The translations under genes were made by a program, and so were the position numbers. This document shows, piece by piece, positions 1-9,256 of a DNA stretch of 52,415 nucleotides. The number at the start of each line of letters is the position of its first letter. Position 1 is the first letter of the stretch. The notes under the pieces were generated by a model. It saw only the letters and a list, made by a program, of their open reading frames with translations. It had not been told where the DNA came from and made no database searches. The stretch is from an unicellular cyanobacterium SU2 (GTDB lineage Bacteria; Cyanobacteriota; Cyanobacteriia; Cyanobacteriales; Microcystaceae): contig NEED01000070.1 in assembly GCA_002110465.1 (NCBI GenBank), positions 1-52,415 of the forward strand, in the 5' to 3' direction.

Positions 1-437
1 ATAGTAGTCGAGTAATTCATAAGGTTGGGGCTTCAGCCTTGGGGTTAGAGGATGTCAGTCTGCCAAAGGCAGCAATTCTTGTTTGATCCTCGAATCCCCC
101 GTATTTTTAATCGGGGGAGTAGGTCAAGGTTCTACGGTATTTACTATGCTAAACTAATCACCAATAAAATACTAAAGCCTTATTCTATAAGAACAAAGTC
201 CGCCTTCGCGGACTGAATTAATAGGTGTTATAGGCAATCTTTGTTGGTATAGATTAACGCTTCAGAGTTTAAATCTATTATCTTCAATAGCTTGGAATAA
301 CTGATACGGTAAAACCCTATTTCGAGGAATCAACAGCCATTATAAGTTATCTGTTCAAAATTTATTTACTGTTTCTAAAATCACTATTTCTAAAATTAAA
401 AATAAATCAATTTCCTGCGTATTGACTAAACAATAAA
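1..437. other. 5' intergenic region with small hairpins
   Basis: No convincing gene is seen here. The stretch holds two perfect short hairpins: TCCCCCG/CGGGGGA (95-101 and 112-118) and AGTCCGC-CTTC-GCGGACT (197-214). Neither is followed by a T-run on either strand, so they look like dispersed cyanobacterial repeats rather than intrinsic terminators. The first 45 bases (GTAGTC start, then AAGG and CAGCCTT) resemble the GTAGTC-type small repeats near 25.7 and 50.1 kb. The last 100 bases are very AT-rich and probably hold the promoter of the first GTPase gene. Confidence 0.5.
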
Positions 438-1661
438 ATGACCAATCTTTGGAAAAAAGCTACTTCCCTCTGGAAAAATAAGTTACCTTTTAAAAAAGTT
501 CCCGAAAAAATCCTTCAATGGTTTCAAGTAAGTGACGAACAAGTTGCCAATATTTTAGAAACGGTTCGGGAAAACTTGCCTACCACTGAAGCAATTCTCA
601 TTGGAAAAACTCAATCAGGAAAAAGTTCAATAGTTCGAGGATTAACAAGGGTTTCAGCAGAAATTGTCGGGCAAGGATTTCGTCCCCATACAGCACACAC
701 TAACCAATATGCTTATCCGAGTGATGACCTTCCCTTACTTATTTTTACTGATACCGTTGGCTTAGGAGACGTTAAACAAAATACTAACTCAATTATTAAA
801 GAACTAGGAGAGAATTTACAACAGTCTAAGCATCAGGGTAGAGTTTTAATTTTAACGGTTAAAATCAATGATTTTGCTACCGAAACCTTAGCCCAAGTTG
901 CTCAACAATTACGCCAGTTATTTCCTCAAATTCCTTGTATTCTAGCAGTCACTTGTTTACACGAAATTTATCCCAATCAAATTCAAAATCATCCCGCTTA
1001 TCCCCCTGACATCGAAGAAATAAATCGCCCATTTAATCATCTACAAGAGACATTTAAAGGACTTTATGATCAGGCCGTCTTAATTGATTTTACCCTAGAA
1101 GAAGATGGTTATACCCCTATTTTTTATGGTTTAGAAGCCTTTACAAATGCCCTAGCCCAACAATTACCCGAAGCAGAATCCCAGGCAATTTATCAACTAT
1201 TACAAGGAGAACCAGAACAAAAAATCGGGAGTCTCTATCGGGAAGTTGCACGGCGTTATATTTGGGGTTTTTCTATCGTTGCTGCCACTCTAGCGGCTGT
1301 TCCTCTTCCTTTTGCAACGATGCCAGTTTTGACCGCTTTACAAGTTTCTCAAGTCACTCTTTTAGGCAAATTATATGGACAAATTTTAACCCCTTCCCAA
1401 GCAGGAGGAATTGTTAGTGCGATCGCGGGGGGATTTTTAGCGCAGTCTATTGGACGGGAATTAATCAAATTTATCCCAGGATTTGGTAGTGTTATCGCAG
1501 CGTCTTGGGCGGGGGCTTATACCTGGGCATTAGGAGAAGGGGCTTGTGTTTATTTTGGGGATTTAATGGGAGGGAAAAAACCCAACCCTGAACAAATCCA
1601 AATGGTAATGCAAGAGGCATTTAAAACAGCACAAGAACGCTTTAAAAAACAGAGTTCTTAA
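438..1661 (+). CDS. DUF697-type P-loop GTPase
   Basis: A GTP-binding protein of 407 residues. The P-loop GKTQSGKSS is at residues 56-64 and the Walker B/G3 motif DTVG at 105-108. The usual NKxD/TKxD specificity motif is not clear: the matching strand reads AVTCLH. After residue 265 there is a helical, membrane-seeking region with two hydrophobic stretches (about 273-300 and 322-360) and a GFGSVIAASWAGAYT-type segment, as in the DUF697/YcjF-like C-terminal domain. The role is probably membrane-associated GTPase signalling or remodelling; no specific function is known to me. It lies 47 bases upstream of a second GTPase on the same strand, so the two may form an operon. The ATG start is not preceded by a clear Shine-Dalgarno sequence. 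Confidence 0.8.
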   Translation: MTNLWKKATSLWKNKLPFKKVPEKILQWFQVSDEQVANILETVRENLPTTEAILIGKTQSGKSSIVRGLTRVSAEIVGQGFRPHTAHTNQYAYPSDDLPLLIFTDTVGLGDVKQNTNSIIKELGENLQQSKHQGRVLILTVKINDFATETLAQVAQQLRQLFPQIPCILAVTCLHEIYPNQIQNHPAYPPDIEEINRPFNHLQETFKGLYDQAVLIDFTLEEDGYTPIFYGLEAFTNALAQQLPEAESQAIYQLLQGEPEQKIGSLYREVARRYIWGFSIVAATLAAVPLPFATMPVLTALQVSQVTLLGKLYGQILTPSQAGGIVSAIAGGFLAQSIGRELIKFIPGFGSVIAASWAGAYTWALGEGACVYFGDLMGGKKPNPEQIQMVMQEAFKTAQERFKKQSS

Positions 1662-1708
1662 TCAAGATAAGATAACTATTGTTTGACTAAAAAGTCAACC
1701 TAAAAAAT

Positions 1709-3628
1709 ATGATGAGATTGAAAACTTGGCAATGGGTAATCTTAGCAAGTCCCTTAGTTTTTATTATCAGTTTTATAATTATTGCTGGCGGAATACAAAT
1801 TCATCAATGGGGACTTAATTGGATTTGGGGGGTGTTTATTTTATTGTTATTAGGGTGGCGTTGGTTATTAGTAAAATGGACGCAACCCATGGAACAACAA
1901 CTTGAAGCAATTATTACTCAAGTTACTGAAGATTTAGAAAACAATACGGGTGAAATTTCAACAACTGTTACTGACACCGAAACCGTTAACCAAATTGAAA
2001 CCGTCCTCTACGATATCCTGAAAAAAACCCAAGATGATCCCCCCATGTGGGAAGATTGGCAACTATTTTGGCAACGGTGTCAAACCCTAGTGAGTGCGAT
2101 CGCTCAAATTTATTATCCAGAAATCAAATATCCCCTACTTAATATCTACATACCCCAAGCTTATGGATTAATTCGAGGAACAGTTGATGATGTTGATCAC
2201 TGGATGCAAAAGCTTTCTCCTGTCCTAAATCAAGTCAGTATGGCGCAAGCGTACCAAGCCTATGAAGTCTATCAAAAATTAGAGCCATCTGCCCGAAAAT
2301 TGTGGCGGGTTTGGAATTGGAGTCAGTGGCTATTAAACCCAATTGCTGCGATCGCCAAACAAACCAGTCAAGGCTACAGCCAACAAGCCAATCAACAGTT
2401 ACTGATCAATTTAAGCCAAACTTTTCGAGAAGTTGCCCTTAAAACTTTAGCCCAACAAGCTATCTTACTTTACAGTGAAAAAACGTCTCTCCCGTCAGAT
2501 TTGTTAACTAAAGAAACAAAAAACTTACCGACAGAAAAGACTCAAACTTTGCGAGAAATAATTGCCCAGGCAAAACCTGTTACAGAAATAAAAGAAAAAC
2601 CTGTCAACATTTTATTAGTGGGACGAACAGGTGCGGGGAAAAGTAGTTTAATTAATACTTTATTTAACACAAAACAGGCTGAAGTTGATGTTTTACCGAG
2701 TACCGATGACTTTTATTCTTATTATTGGAATCATCCCACAGGAGAAAGTTTAACCCTTTGGGATACCCCTGGTTACGAACAAATTAACCGTCCTGAATTT
2801 CGTCAACAAGTTTTAGATTATTGTAAAAAAGCTGATTTATTACTATTAGTTACTCCTGCCCTTGATCCTTCTTTAGAAATGGATGTTAATTTTATCGATG
2901 CTGTCAAATCTGATGGATTAAATTTACCAATTATTGTTATTATGACCCAAGTTGATCGTTTACGTCCTATTCGTGAATGGCAACCTCCCTATGATTGGCA
3001 ACAGGGAAATATTCCTAAAGAAATTAGTATTAGAGAAGCAACAAAATACCGCTTACAAGTGTTTGGAGAACAGTGTGAAATGGTTTTACCTGTTGTGACT
3101 CGTGAGTTTAATCTTGAGCGTAAAAGTTGGGGAATTGAAGCCTTAACAACAGCTTTATTAGAGCTAATAGAACCCGCTAAAAAACTACGGTTAGCCCGTT
3201 TTTTTCAAGAACAAGAAGCCCGTTCTGTTGCGGCTGCTAAAATCATTGAAAATTGTACCTTAAGATTAGCGACAACTGAAGGTGTAACGGCTTTATTAAA
3301 AAGTCCTGTCCTGCAATTTATTTCTACTATGACGACAGGTTCTCCCACCTTAGCTCATTTATTAGCAGAACAAATTCCTGTAGAACAATTACCCATTGTT
3401 TTAGGTAAACTACAAATAGCTTACGATCTGTTTTGTTTATTTAGCCCTGATGATCCTAATATTCAAGATTTTAATCTATTAGCTTTGTGGCCTTTATTAT
3501 TAAATCATTCAGGGTCAAGTCAACAAAATGCCTGGGCATTTGGTCAAGCATTGGTAGAATTTTGGACGCAAAATTTAACGGTTGAACAACTTAGAAAACG
3601 ATTTGAAGATTACTTAGAGGTGATGTAG
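1709..3628 (+). CDS. Membrane-anchored Era/YfjP-like GTPase
   Basis: A 639-residue protein with two N-terminal transmembrane segments (about residues 8-28 and 34-53), a roughly 230-residue helical linker rich in W, Q and Y, and then a TRAFAC-class GTPase domain. Visible motifs are G1 GRTGAGKSS (305-313), G3 DTPG (352-355) and G4 TQVD (413-416), all canonical. The last 130 residues are helical and hydrophobic and may be a diverged DUF697-like region. It follows the DUF697-type GTPase by 47 bases, so a functional pair at the inner or thylakoid membrane is plausible. Unlike its neighbour it keeps the specificity motif. The partner or substrate cannot be told from sequence. Confidence 0.8.
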   Translation: MMRLKTWQWVILASPLVFIISFIIIAGGIQIHQWGLNWIWGVFILLLLGWRWLLVKWTQPMEQQLEAIITQVTEDLENNTGEISTTVTDTETVNQIETVLYDILKKTQDDPPMWEDWQLFWQRCQTLVSAIAQIYYPEIKYPLLNIYIPQAYGLIRGTVDDVDHWMQKLSPVLNQVSMAQAYQAYEVYQKLEPSARKLWRVWNWSQWLLNPIAAIAKQTSQGYSQQANQQLLINLSQTFREVALKTLAQQAILLYSEKTSLPSDLLTKETKNLPTEKTQTLREIIAQAKPVTEIKEKPVNILLVGRTGAGKSSLINTLFNTKQAEVDVLPSTDDFYSYYWNHPTGESLTLWDTPGYEQINRPEFRQQVLDYCKKADLLLLVTPALDPSLEMDVNFIDAVKSDGLNLPIIVIMTQVDRLRPIREWQPPYDWQQGNIPKEISIREATKYRLQVFGEQCEMVLPVVTREFNLERKSWGIEALTTALLELIEPAKKLRLARFFQEQEARSVAAAKIIENCTLRLATTEGVTALLKSPVLQFISTMTTGSPTLAHLLAEQIPVEQLPIVLGKLQIAYDLFCLFSPDDPNIQDFNLLALWPLLLNHSGSSQQNAWAFGQALVEFWTQNLTVEQLRKRFEDYLEVM

Positions 3629-4094
3629 TAGCTAGTAAGTATAGGAAACAGGTCAAACAATTGCAGATTGCAGAGGGCAGATTGTAGATTGACCCGGAGC
3701 TTAAAAAACAGGGGCTTGGGATTGAAGAAGGTAGATTTAAGACGGGCGGCTTAAAGGTCGGCAATAATTCCGACCCCGCGCCCTCATTTATTGTTGATTG
3801 TTGGGGGTAGATTGTCGATTTACCAATGCTTGAAAGCAAAGGCTTGTATTTACTCAATCTCCAATCTTCGGTAATAGGGTTAGTTTAGTAGGGTGCGTTA
3901 GGCACACTACAATTTTTTAGGTAATTTCTCTCCTTTTGTTTCTGCCGTAACCCACCCAAATGGTTTTTTTGGTGTATTAGGGTGGCATAATACACCCTAC
4001 AGTTCTCTTAAGATTTACGTGATAAACATGAAAATTGAATGAGGAGAAATTTGGCTTGTTTTCCTAACCTCACACAAGGTTCTGAACAAATTGT
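3629..4094. repeat. Intergenic region of low-complexity and inverted repeats
   Basis: No gene is supported. Between 3660 and 3830 the sequence repeats variants of GCAGATTG, GTAGATTG and GTTGATTG, a common type of cyanobacterial intergenic repeat. Between 3890 and 4000 there is a TAGGGTGCGTTAGGC-type motif and a perfect 9-bp inverted repeat GGTGTATTA (3971-3979) / TAATACACC (3988-3996). The inverted repeat has a T-run on its left side only, which is the wrong side for a terminator of either flanking gene. Reading frames on the minus strand here are low-complexity and have no family features. Confidence 0.55.
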
Positions 4095-5336
4095 TCATTT
4101 AACTAGTTGAGGCATTTTTCCCAATAATCCTGTCATTAATTGCAGAGACAAACGTTTAACGAAAGGAAGGGTATTGATCAACCATAATCCCAACCGACGC
4201 ACTCTCATTAACAGCCACCACTGATTAGAAAATAAACGATCCAAAAAGTCAGTAAACCCTAAAATGATCCAATTCTCTTTCCTGCGCCAGCGTTGATAGC
4301 GTTTTAACACTTTTAGACTTCCGATATCTTCCCCTTGTTGATGGGCTTTTCCTAAGACTTCTGCTAAAGCCGCCGCATCGCGAATACCCAGGTTTAACCC
4401 CTGTCCCCCCAATGGATGACAACAGTGTGCCGCATCTCCGACTAAAGCGAGTCTAGGGTTCGTGTACCGTTCACTTTGCATTAACTGAACCGAAAATAAA
4501 AAGCGATCGCTGACTAATTCCAATTCCCCTAACAGTCCCCCAGTCCGTTGCTGTAACTGGGATAAAAATTCTGTTTCGTCTAATTCCTTAATTGCTTTAG
4601 CTTGATCGTGGGGGGCTGTCCAAACAATCTGACAACGATTTCCAGGAAGGGGTAAAATGCCCATCGGTCCTGAGTACCAAAACCGTTCAAAAGCCATGTC
4701 ATTGCGGGGGGCATTATGTTTAACAGTAAAAGCAACGCAAGACTGCCAATATTTCCATCCTTGGGTTTTAATCCCTACCCCTGAACGCATTGGCGATCGC
4801 GCTCCATCGGCTCCTATCACTAATTTACTGCGGACTTGCTGTAATTGTCCCTCGGCTTTAACCGTTACTACCGCCTCTGTGTCTTGGTAGTCCACTGCTA
4901 TCACTTCAGCCGGACATAACCATTGAATCTTAGAAGATTCAGCGATCGCCGTTTGTAGGGCTTCTAGGATCACCCGATGTTCTCCCACATAGCCTAAATA
5001 ATCGGTTCCGAGATCGCTAGTTTGGAACTTAACCACCTGTGGGTGATCGGCATCGGAAAGGCGAATGGAGCGAAATTTACCAATTTGGGGCAGTATTTTC
5101 TCCCAGACCCCAATTGACTCAAAAATCCGTCCAGACAGCAGTGAGAGGGCATAAGCCTGGGGTTTGCTGGCAGCTTTTACCTGGGCTTGAGCTTCAATCA
5201 TAACAATCCTTAACCCAGACGCTTTTAGGGCTGTGGCTAAGGTTGCCCCGACAATTCCTCCTCCCACAATAACAAGATCACAATCTAAAGTCGGGTTAGG
5301 AAGTGAAAGAGAAGATTCTAGCTGTTCGACAGTCAT
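4095..5336 (-). CDS. UbiH/Coq6-family FAD-dependent hydroxylase
   Basis: A class A flavoprotein monooxygenase of 413 residues. The N-terminal Rossmann motif is VGGGIVGATLA, the middle DG motif is GADGARSPMR, and the second FAD motif is GDAAHCCHPLGGQGLN, in the order expected for the UbiH/VisC/Coq6 family. These enzymes hydroxylate the ring of quinone precursors. In a cyanobacterium the substrate is more likely a plastoquinone-related or other aromatic compound, which is an inference. The frame is open upstream to a TTG at 5417, but the ATG at 5336 puts the FAD motif about 20 residues from the N-terminus as usual for the family, so it is preferred. The gene is preceded on the same strand by the polysaccharide co-polymerase gene, about 150 bases away. 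Confidence 0.85.
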   Translation of the reverse strand: MTVEQLESSLSLPNPTLDCDLVIVGGGIVGATLATALKASGLRIVMIEAQAQVKAASKPQAYALSLLSGRIFESIGVWEKILPQIGKFRSIRLSDADHPQVVKFQTSDLGTDYLGYVGEHRVILEALQTAIAESSKIQWLCPAEVIAVDYQDTEAVVTVKAEGQLQQVRSKLVIGADGARSPMRSGVGIKTQGWKYWQSCVAFTVKHNAPRNDMAFERFWYSGPMGILPLPGNRCQIVWTAPHDQAKAIKELDETEFLSQLQQRTGGLLGELELVSDRFLFSVQLMQSERYTNPRLALVGDAAHCCHPLGGQGLNLGIRDAAALAEVLGKAHQQGEDIGSLKVLKRYQRWRRKENWIILGFTDFLDRLFSNQWWLLMRVRRLGLWLINTLPFVKRLSLQLMTGLLGKMPQLVK

Positions 5337-5487
5337 TTTTAAGGATTTCTTTAGAAAAGCATTAAGAAATATACACTCTTTAATTGTGACGTGAATTTTC
5401 GGAGGATGCAAGGTCAAAGGTTATTTAGTAATCTCCATTCCCCCACTCCTCCACTATTCCACTCTTAAGCGCATCAAGTTTTCGGAC

Positions 5488-6957
5488 TTAAAACTTAACA
5501 GCCCATAGGGGTTTAACTTTTGACTGCTGATTTCTGACTTCTACCACATTAGCCATCCCGATTCCTAAGAATAATCCCACAATACTTCCTAAACTAACAT
5601 TTTGAACCATTTTGGGGACAATAGACATTTTTTCCACTTCAGGAGGAGTAATCAGTTGCCATGGAGCAGTTTTTTGGCTAATGGCTTCTATTTGCATCTG
5701 TTGGGAAGCGGCGACAAAACGATTGAGACTATCGGTAGCGGTCGTCAATTTTTGGTTTAGATTATCATACTCACGGGCAACAAAGGGCATCTTCTTGATT
5801 TCTCTATAAATACTGTGGCTTTCTTTCCCAATAGCCATCTTTCTTACTTGCAAGACCCTGATTTGATTAGCTGTTTCTAGCAATTGCTGCTGAAGGGAAA
5901 GTCGTAGGTTACTAGGAGATAATCCTGAAGAATTTGGGTCAATTTGACCGTTGGCTTGGTTTCCTAGATCTTTTAAGGCTTCTTGTTTTAGTAGTGGAAT
6001 TAAATTAGCTTTTTTCTCTTTAAGAGCTTCAATCACTGGACTTCCTTCTAAAAATCTCGCCGATTCTTTAGCGAGTTCAATTTCAACTTCTTGGAGTTGA
6101 CGGAGAAGATTTTGATAACGGGGGGATTCACTCAAGACACTGGCGGCGATCGCTTCTTGAGGAGATAATCCTAAGTGCTTTTGCAAAGCATCGTACAAAG
6201 TCTGAGCTTCTTGTAGTCTGGTTTGAGTATCAAAATCTAACGCTTTTAACCGATGTAATTGTTGAGAAAGTTCTTGAGATTTTTGTTCAGGACGTAGAAA
6301 ATTATATTGCTGACGCAACTTTTGTAGTTGCTGTTGATTTTCGGTGACTTCTTGACGCAATTGAGATACTTGAGCCGTTATAAAGTCCATCCCTTGCTTA
6401 GCTCGGATATTTTCTTGATTTTTACCATAAAGAAGATAGGATTGAGCTAAATGATCTAACACCAAGCTAATTTTTTTCGGGCTTTCATGTTCTAAGGTTA
6501 CCTCCATTATTTTTGCTCTTTTTAAGGGCTTAATTGTTAATGGGGCTTGGTTTCCTTTCGTTAGGCGGTGGTATCCTAGGTCAGGATGTTGTTGAGCAAT
6601 TTCTGATAAAAGTGGTTGCAGGACACTATAACTTTTTAAAACTTCAATTTTTGTCCGAGAGTCAATCCGTGTTTTTGGCGAATTTTGTTGATTTATATTG
6701 GGGTCTTCTAATAATATTTGAAAGCGTCCTTGATAAACGGGAGGTTGTTGCCATGTCCAAGTTGCTACGGTTGTTGTCACTCCTAAGGTTACAGAAACGA
6801 TAAGAGGCCAATGGTTTCCAATCATTTCCCCCATACGTTCCCCAGTCCTTTGTTTTCTTGTCTCCCTTGAAGGATCAAGCGTATTATTCAGATAGAAACG
6901 GTTCTTGTTATCTTGATTTTTTAGGGGAATAATAGATGATTTATTATAGTCTTTCAT
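5488..6957 (-). CDS. Wzz/GumC-type polysaccharide co-polymerase
   Basis: A chain-length determinant-like protein of 489 residues. It has a cytoplasmic N-terminal tail, a transmembrane helix at about residues 49-69, a large extracytoplasmic part dominated by predicted coiled coil (many Q, L, E and R, about 190-300), and a second transmembrane helix near the C-terminus (about 450-470). There is no Walker motif or tyrosine-rich tail, so it lacks the BY-kinase domain. Family members set the chain length of exopolysaccharide or O-antigen and guide export. An in-frame GTG lies at 6972, but GAGGAAA sits 6 bases before the ATG at 6957 and decides the start. No polymerase or flippase is next to it. 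Confidence 0.82.
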   Translation of the reverse strand: MKDYNKSSIIPLKNQDNKNRFYLNNTLDPSRETRKQRTGERMGEMIGNHWPLIVSVTLGVTTTVATWTWQQPPVYQGRFQILLEDPNINQQNSPKTRIDSRTKIEVLKSYSVLQPLLSEIAQQHPDLGYHRLTKGNQAPLTIKPLKRAKIMEVTLEHESPKKISLVLDHLAQSYLLYGKNQENIRAKQGMDFITAQVSQLRQEVTENQQQLQKLRQQYNFLRPEQKSQELSQQLHRLKALDFDTQTRLQEAQTLYDALQKHLGLSPQEAIAASVLSESPRYQNLLRQLQEVEIELAKESARFLEGSPVIEALKEKKANLIPLLKQEALKDLGNQANGQIDPNSSGLSPSNLRLSLQQQLLETANQIRVLQVRKMAIGKESHSIYREIKKMPFVAREYDNLNQKLTTATDSLNRFVAASQQMQIEAISQKTAPWQLITPPEVEKMSIVPKMVQNVSLGSIVGLFLGIGMANVVEVRNQQSKVKPLWAVKF

Positions 6958-7278
6958 TGAGAATTTCCTCACAACACACTTAAAAATTTTGCCTTAACAT
7001 CGAACACAAGAGTCAAGCAGTTGAACATCGGGGTTAAGAGTCAATGTAATATGCCCTCAATTATAACCAGTTGGTGACCCAATTGTATCATTGGTGAAAT
7101 TTCCATCGCCTGAGTTTGACATAAGCCACACTAGGGATCACTTCTAACCATTGCCAGTCTGTATTCCTTATTCCTTCTCTAAAGATTTCGCAATTCCTAA
7201 CACTGAACTCAGGTTAACAAATGATTTGCCTCCTCTATGAACGAAAAGAAACCTTTTTACAAAGATGGGATTTTCCCA
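6958..7278. other. Intergenic region, no gene seen
   Basis: This 321-base AT-rich stretch lies between the co-polymerase gene and the end of the PPK2 gene, both on the minus strand. It must hold the co-polymerase promoter. The only visible structure is an imperfect repeat around 7065-7100 (CCAGTTGGTG... and CAATTGTATCATTGGTG). No terminator with a T-run could be pointed to. Confidence 0.4.
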
Positions 7279-8772
7279 TTAATTCCGTCGTTTTAATGCC
7301 CCTTCAATAGCATTAATGACTGTTTCAATCACAAAAACACGGGCGTAATATTTATCATTTCCTGGAACAATAGACCAGGGAGAAGCGGGGGTACTGGTAC
7401 GAGCAATCATTTGATTAACCGCGACATTGTATAAAGGAAATTTATCGCGGTTACGCCAATCTTCCTCCGTCAATTTATATTGCTTAAAAGGATCATTTTG
7501 TCTGGCTTCAAACCGCCTTAATTGTTCATCTAAACTAATGTGTAACCAAAACTTAACCAAGACATAACCAGCCGTGGTCAATTGGGCTTCAAATTCATTA
7601 ATTTCTTTATAAGATCGTCGCCATTCTAACTCACTGGCAAAGCCTTCAATTCTTTCGACTAACACTCGACCATACCAACTGCGATCAAAAATACCGATGG
7701 TTCCTGCCCCTGGAATATGTTGCCAAAACCGCCATAAATAATGATATTTTTTCTCTTCTGAAGTTGGTGCAGCAAAAGCATTAACCTTATAGCTTCGAGG
7801 ATCTAATGTATTGGTGAGGCGTTTAATTGCCCCCCCTTTCCCTGCCGCATCCCAACCTTCAAAGATAACTAAAACAGGGATCTTTTCTTGAAAAATTTTT
7901 AATTGTAACTGACGTAATTTAACTTGTGCTTCGCCTAAGCGTTGGCGATAATCATTTTTGGGTAACTGTAAGGTTAAGTCAACCTTTTCTAAAAAGTTCG
8001 GTTCTGTTGGTTGTAATTCGGTTTGTGGCGGTAAGGAGGGAATATCTGATACAGGAAACTTGAGACGATCTAATGCTTCGGTAATCGTCCCTACTACCTG
8101 GGATAATACCTTAATTCTAGCCCATCGCTGACAATCTCCTTCTACCAGAGTCCAGGGGGCGTGGCCGGTACTGGTATAGGTCAACATCTCTTCCGCTAAG
8201 GCTGCATATTCATCATATCGCTTCGCCTGTTGCCAATCTTCAGGGCGTACCCGCCAAGACTCCAACTCATCAGACGCATACTTTTTGAGTCGCTTTTTCA
8301 TCTCTCTACGACTCAAATGAATCCAAAATTTCGCGATCGCTAGGCCACTATCCACTAACTGCCGTTCAAAAGCGTTAATATCTCGCATTAATAAGGGAAT
8401 TTGACCCTCTTTCACCCGTTCAAATAAACGATCCTCTAAAACATGGGTGTACCAACTATGATAAAAAATTCCAATACTGCCTTTAGCAGGGAGTTTGTGC
8501 CAAAATCGCCAAAGAAAAGGATATTTTTTCTCATCGGGAGTGGCGGCTAAAATAGGATGAACCTCAAACCCACGGGGGTCCATGTAACCAATCGTTTTTT
8601 GTAATAGTGTTCCCTTTCCGGCTGCTGCCCACCCTTCAAGAACGATAATCACGGGAAGCTTCTGCTCCCAACAGGACTTTTGGAGCGATCGCAACTGACG
8701 CATTAACGCCTCGCTCTCTGTTTGATAGGTTTCTTTATTTAAAGTTAATTTTAAGTCTAGGGTATCTAACAT
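7279..8772 (-). CDS. pap: Polyphosphate:AMP phosphotransferase (two-domain PPK2)
   Basis: A class II PPK2 protein of 497 residues with two tandem PPK2 domains. The C-terminal domain has the full motifs: Walker A GWDAAGKGG (306-314), Walker B/lid FDRSWYGR (362-369). The N-terminal domain (about 15-235) has GWAAAGKGT (47-55) and FYHSWY (103-108), so the conserved Asp of both motifs is replaced (by Ala48 and Tyr104). Known two-domain family members transfer phosphate from polyphosphate to AMP to make ADP. The catalytic work is probably done by the C-terminal domain, with the N-terminal one structural or regulatory (inference). The length matches the class. It is apparently monocistronic, with ATG at 8772. 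Confidence 0.87.
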   Translation of the reverse strand: MLDTLDLKLTLNKETYQTESEALMRQLRSLQKSCWEQKLPVIIVLEGWAAAGKGTLLQKTIGYMDPRGFEVHPILAATPDEKKYPFLWRFWHKLPAKGSIGIFYHSWYTHVLEDRLFERVKEGQIPLLMRDINAFERQLVDSGLAIAKFWIHLSRREMKKRLKKYASDELESWRVRPEDWQQAKRYDEYAALAEEMLTYTSTGHAPWTLVEGDCQRWARIKVLSQVVGTITEALDRLKFPVSDIPSLPPQTELQPTEPNFLEKVDLTLQLPKNDYRQRLGEAQVKLRQLQLKIFQEKIPVLVIFEGWDAAGKGGAIKRLTNTLDPRSYKVNAFAAPTSEEKKYHYLWRFWQHIPGAGTIGIFDRSWYGRVLVERIEGFASELEWRRSYKEINEFEAQLTTAGYVLVKFWLHISLDEQLRRFEARQNDPFKQYKLTEEDWRNRDKFPLYNVAVNQMIARTSTPASPWSIVPGNDKYYARVFVIETVINAIEGALKRRN

Positions 8773-9256
8773 TAGGCTATTACGAGTTTAACGCTCCTTG
8801 TCTGTCATCCAAAATCTATCTCTAGTTAGGAACTTAACCTTATCTTAACAGTCATCAGTCATAAGCTTCCCTTCCTAACCTCCTCACCAGTTTTTTTTCT
8901 CTGGGTTTAAGTATCTCACTAAATTGTTGTTAATAGGGAAACTAATAAATAATCATTGAAAAACAATTCTTATATCTTGTTTTGGTAGATAAATACTAAA
9001 TAAACAAAGGTGAAAAAATCTATTTTCTTATAGTTAACGTCAATTTTAAACATTTCTCCGAAGCTCCGAAGCTCCGAAGCTCTTTACTGTCGTACAAGAT
9101 GCGAGAATTCAAATTTTTACTGTTGCCTGTTCCGGCGTTCCCTCTCACGAAGGGAGATAACCTTTGTATTTTTTTTATGGTAAATTTTGACAAAATTGTA
9201 CATAATTTTTACCTGAGTGAGAACTTTTCTGTAATTAGGATTTAAGGATAGAAATT
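8773..9256. other. 484-base divergent intergenic region
   Basis: This region separates the PPK2 gene (minus) from the GH-like gene (plus). It contains a short tandem repeat (9056-9082), a GGCGTTCCCTC element with a TCCCT...AGGGA hairpin (9134-9155) and an AT-rich leader. AAGGAT lies about 6 bases before the ATG at 9257 and is a plausible ribosome binding site. No gene is seen. Confidence 0.45.
9056..9082. repeat. Tandem octamer repeat
   Basis: Three perfect head-to-tail copies of CTCCGAAG followed by a partial fourth (CTC). It sits in the intergenic region upstream of the GH-like gene. It may vary in copy number by slippage. Confidence 0.8.

Noticed and set aside
95-214. Two hairpins near the left edge as terminators
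   Set aside because: No T-run follows either stem on either strand.
3591-3857. Minus-strand open frame over the repeat-rich gap after the GTPase pair
   Set aside because: Low-complexity S/P/L-rich translation derived from GATTG-type repeats; overlaps the end of the GTPase gene; no Shine-Dalgarno sequence.
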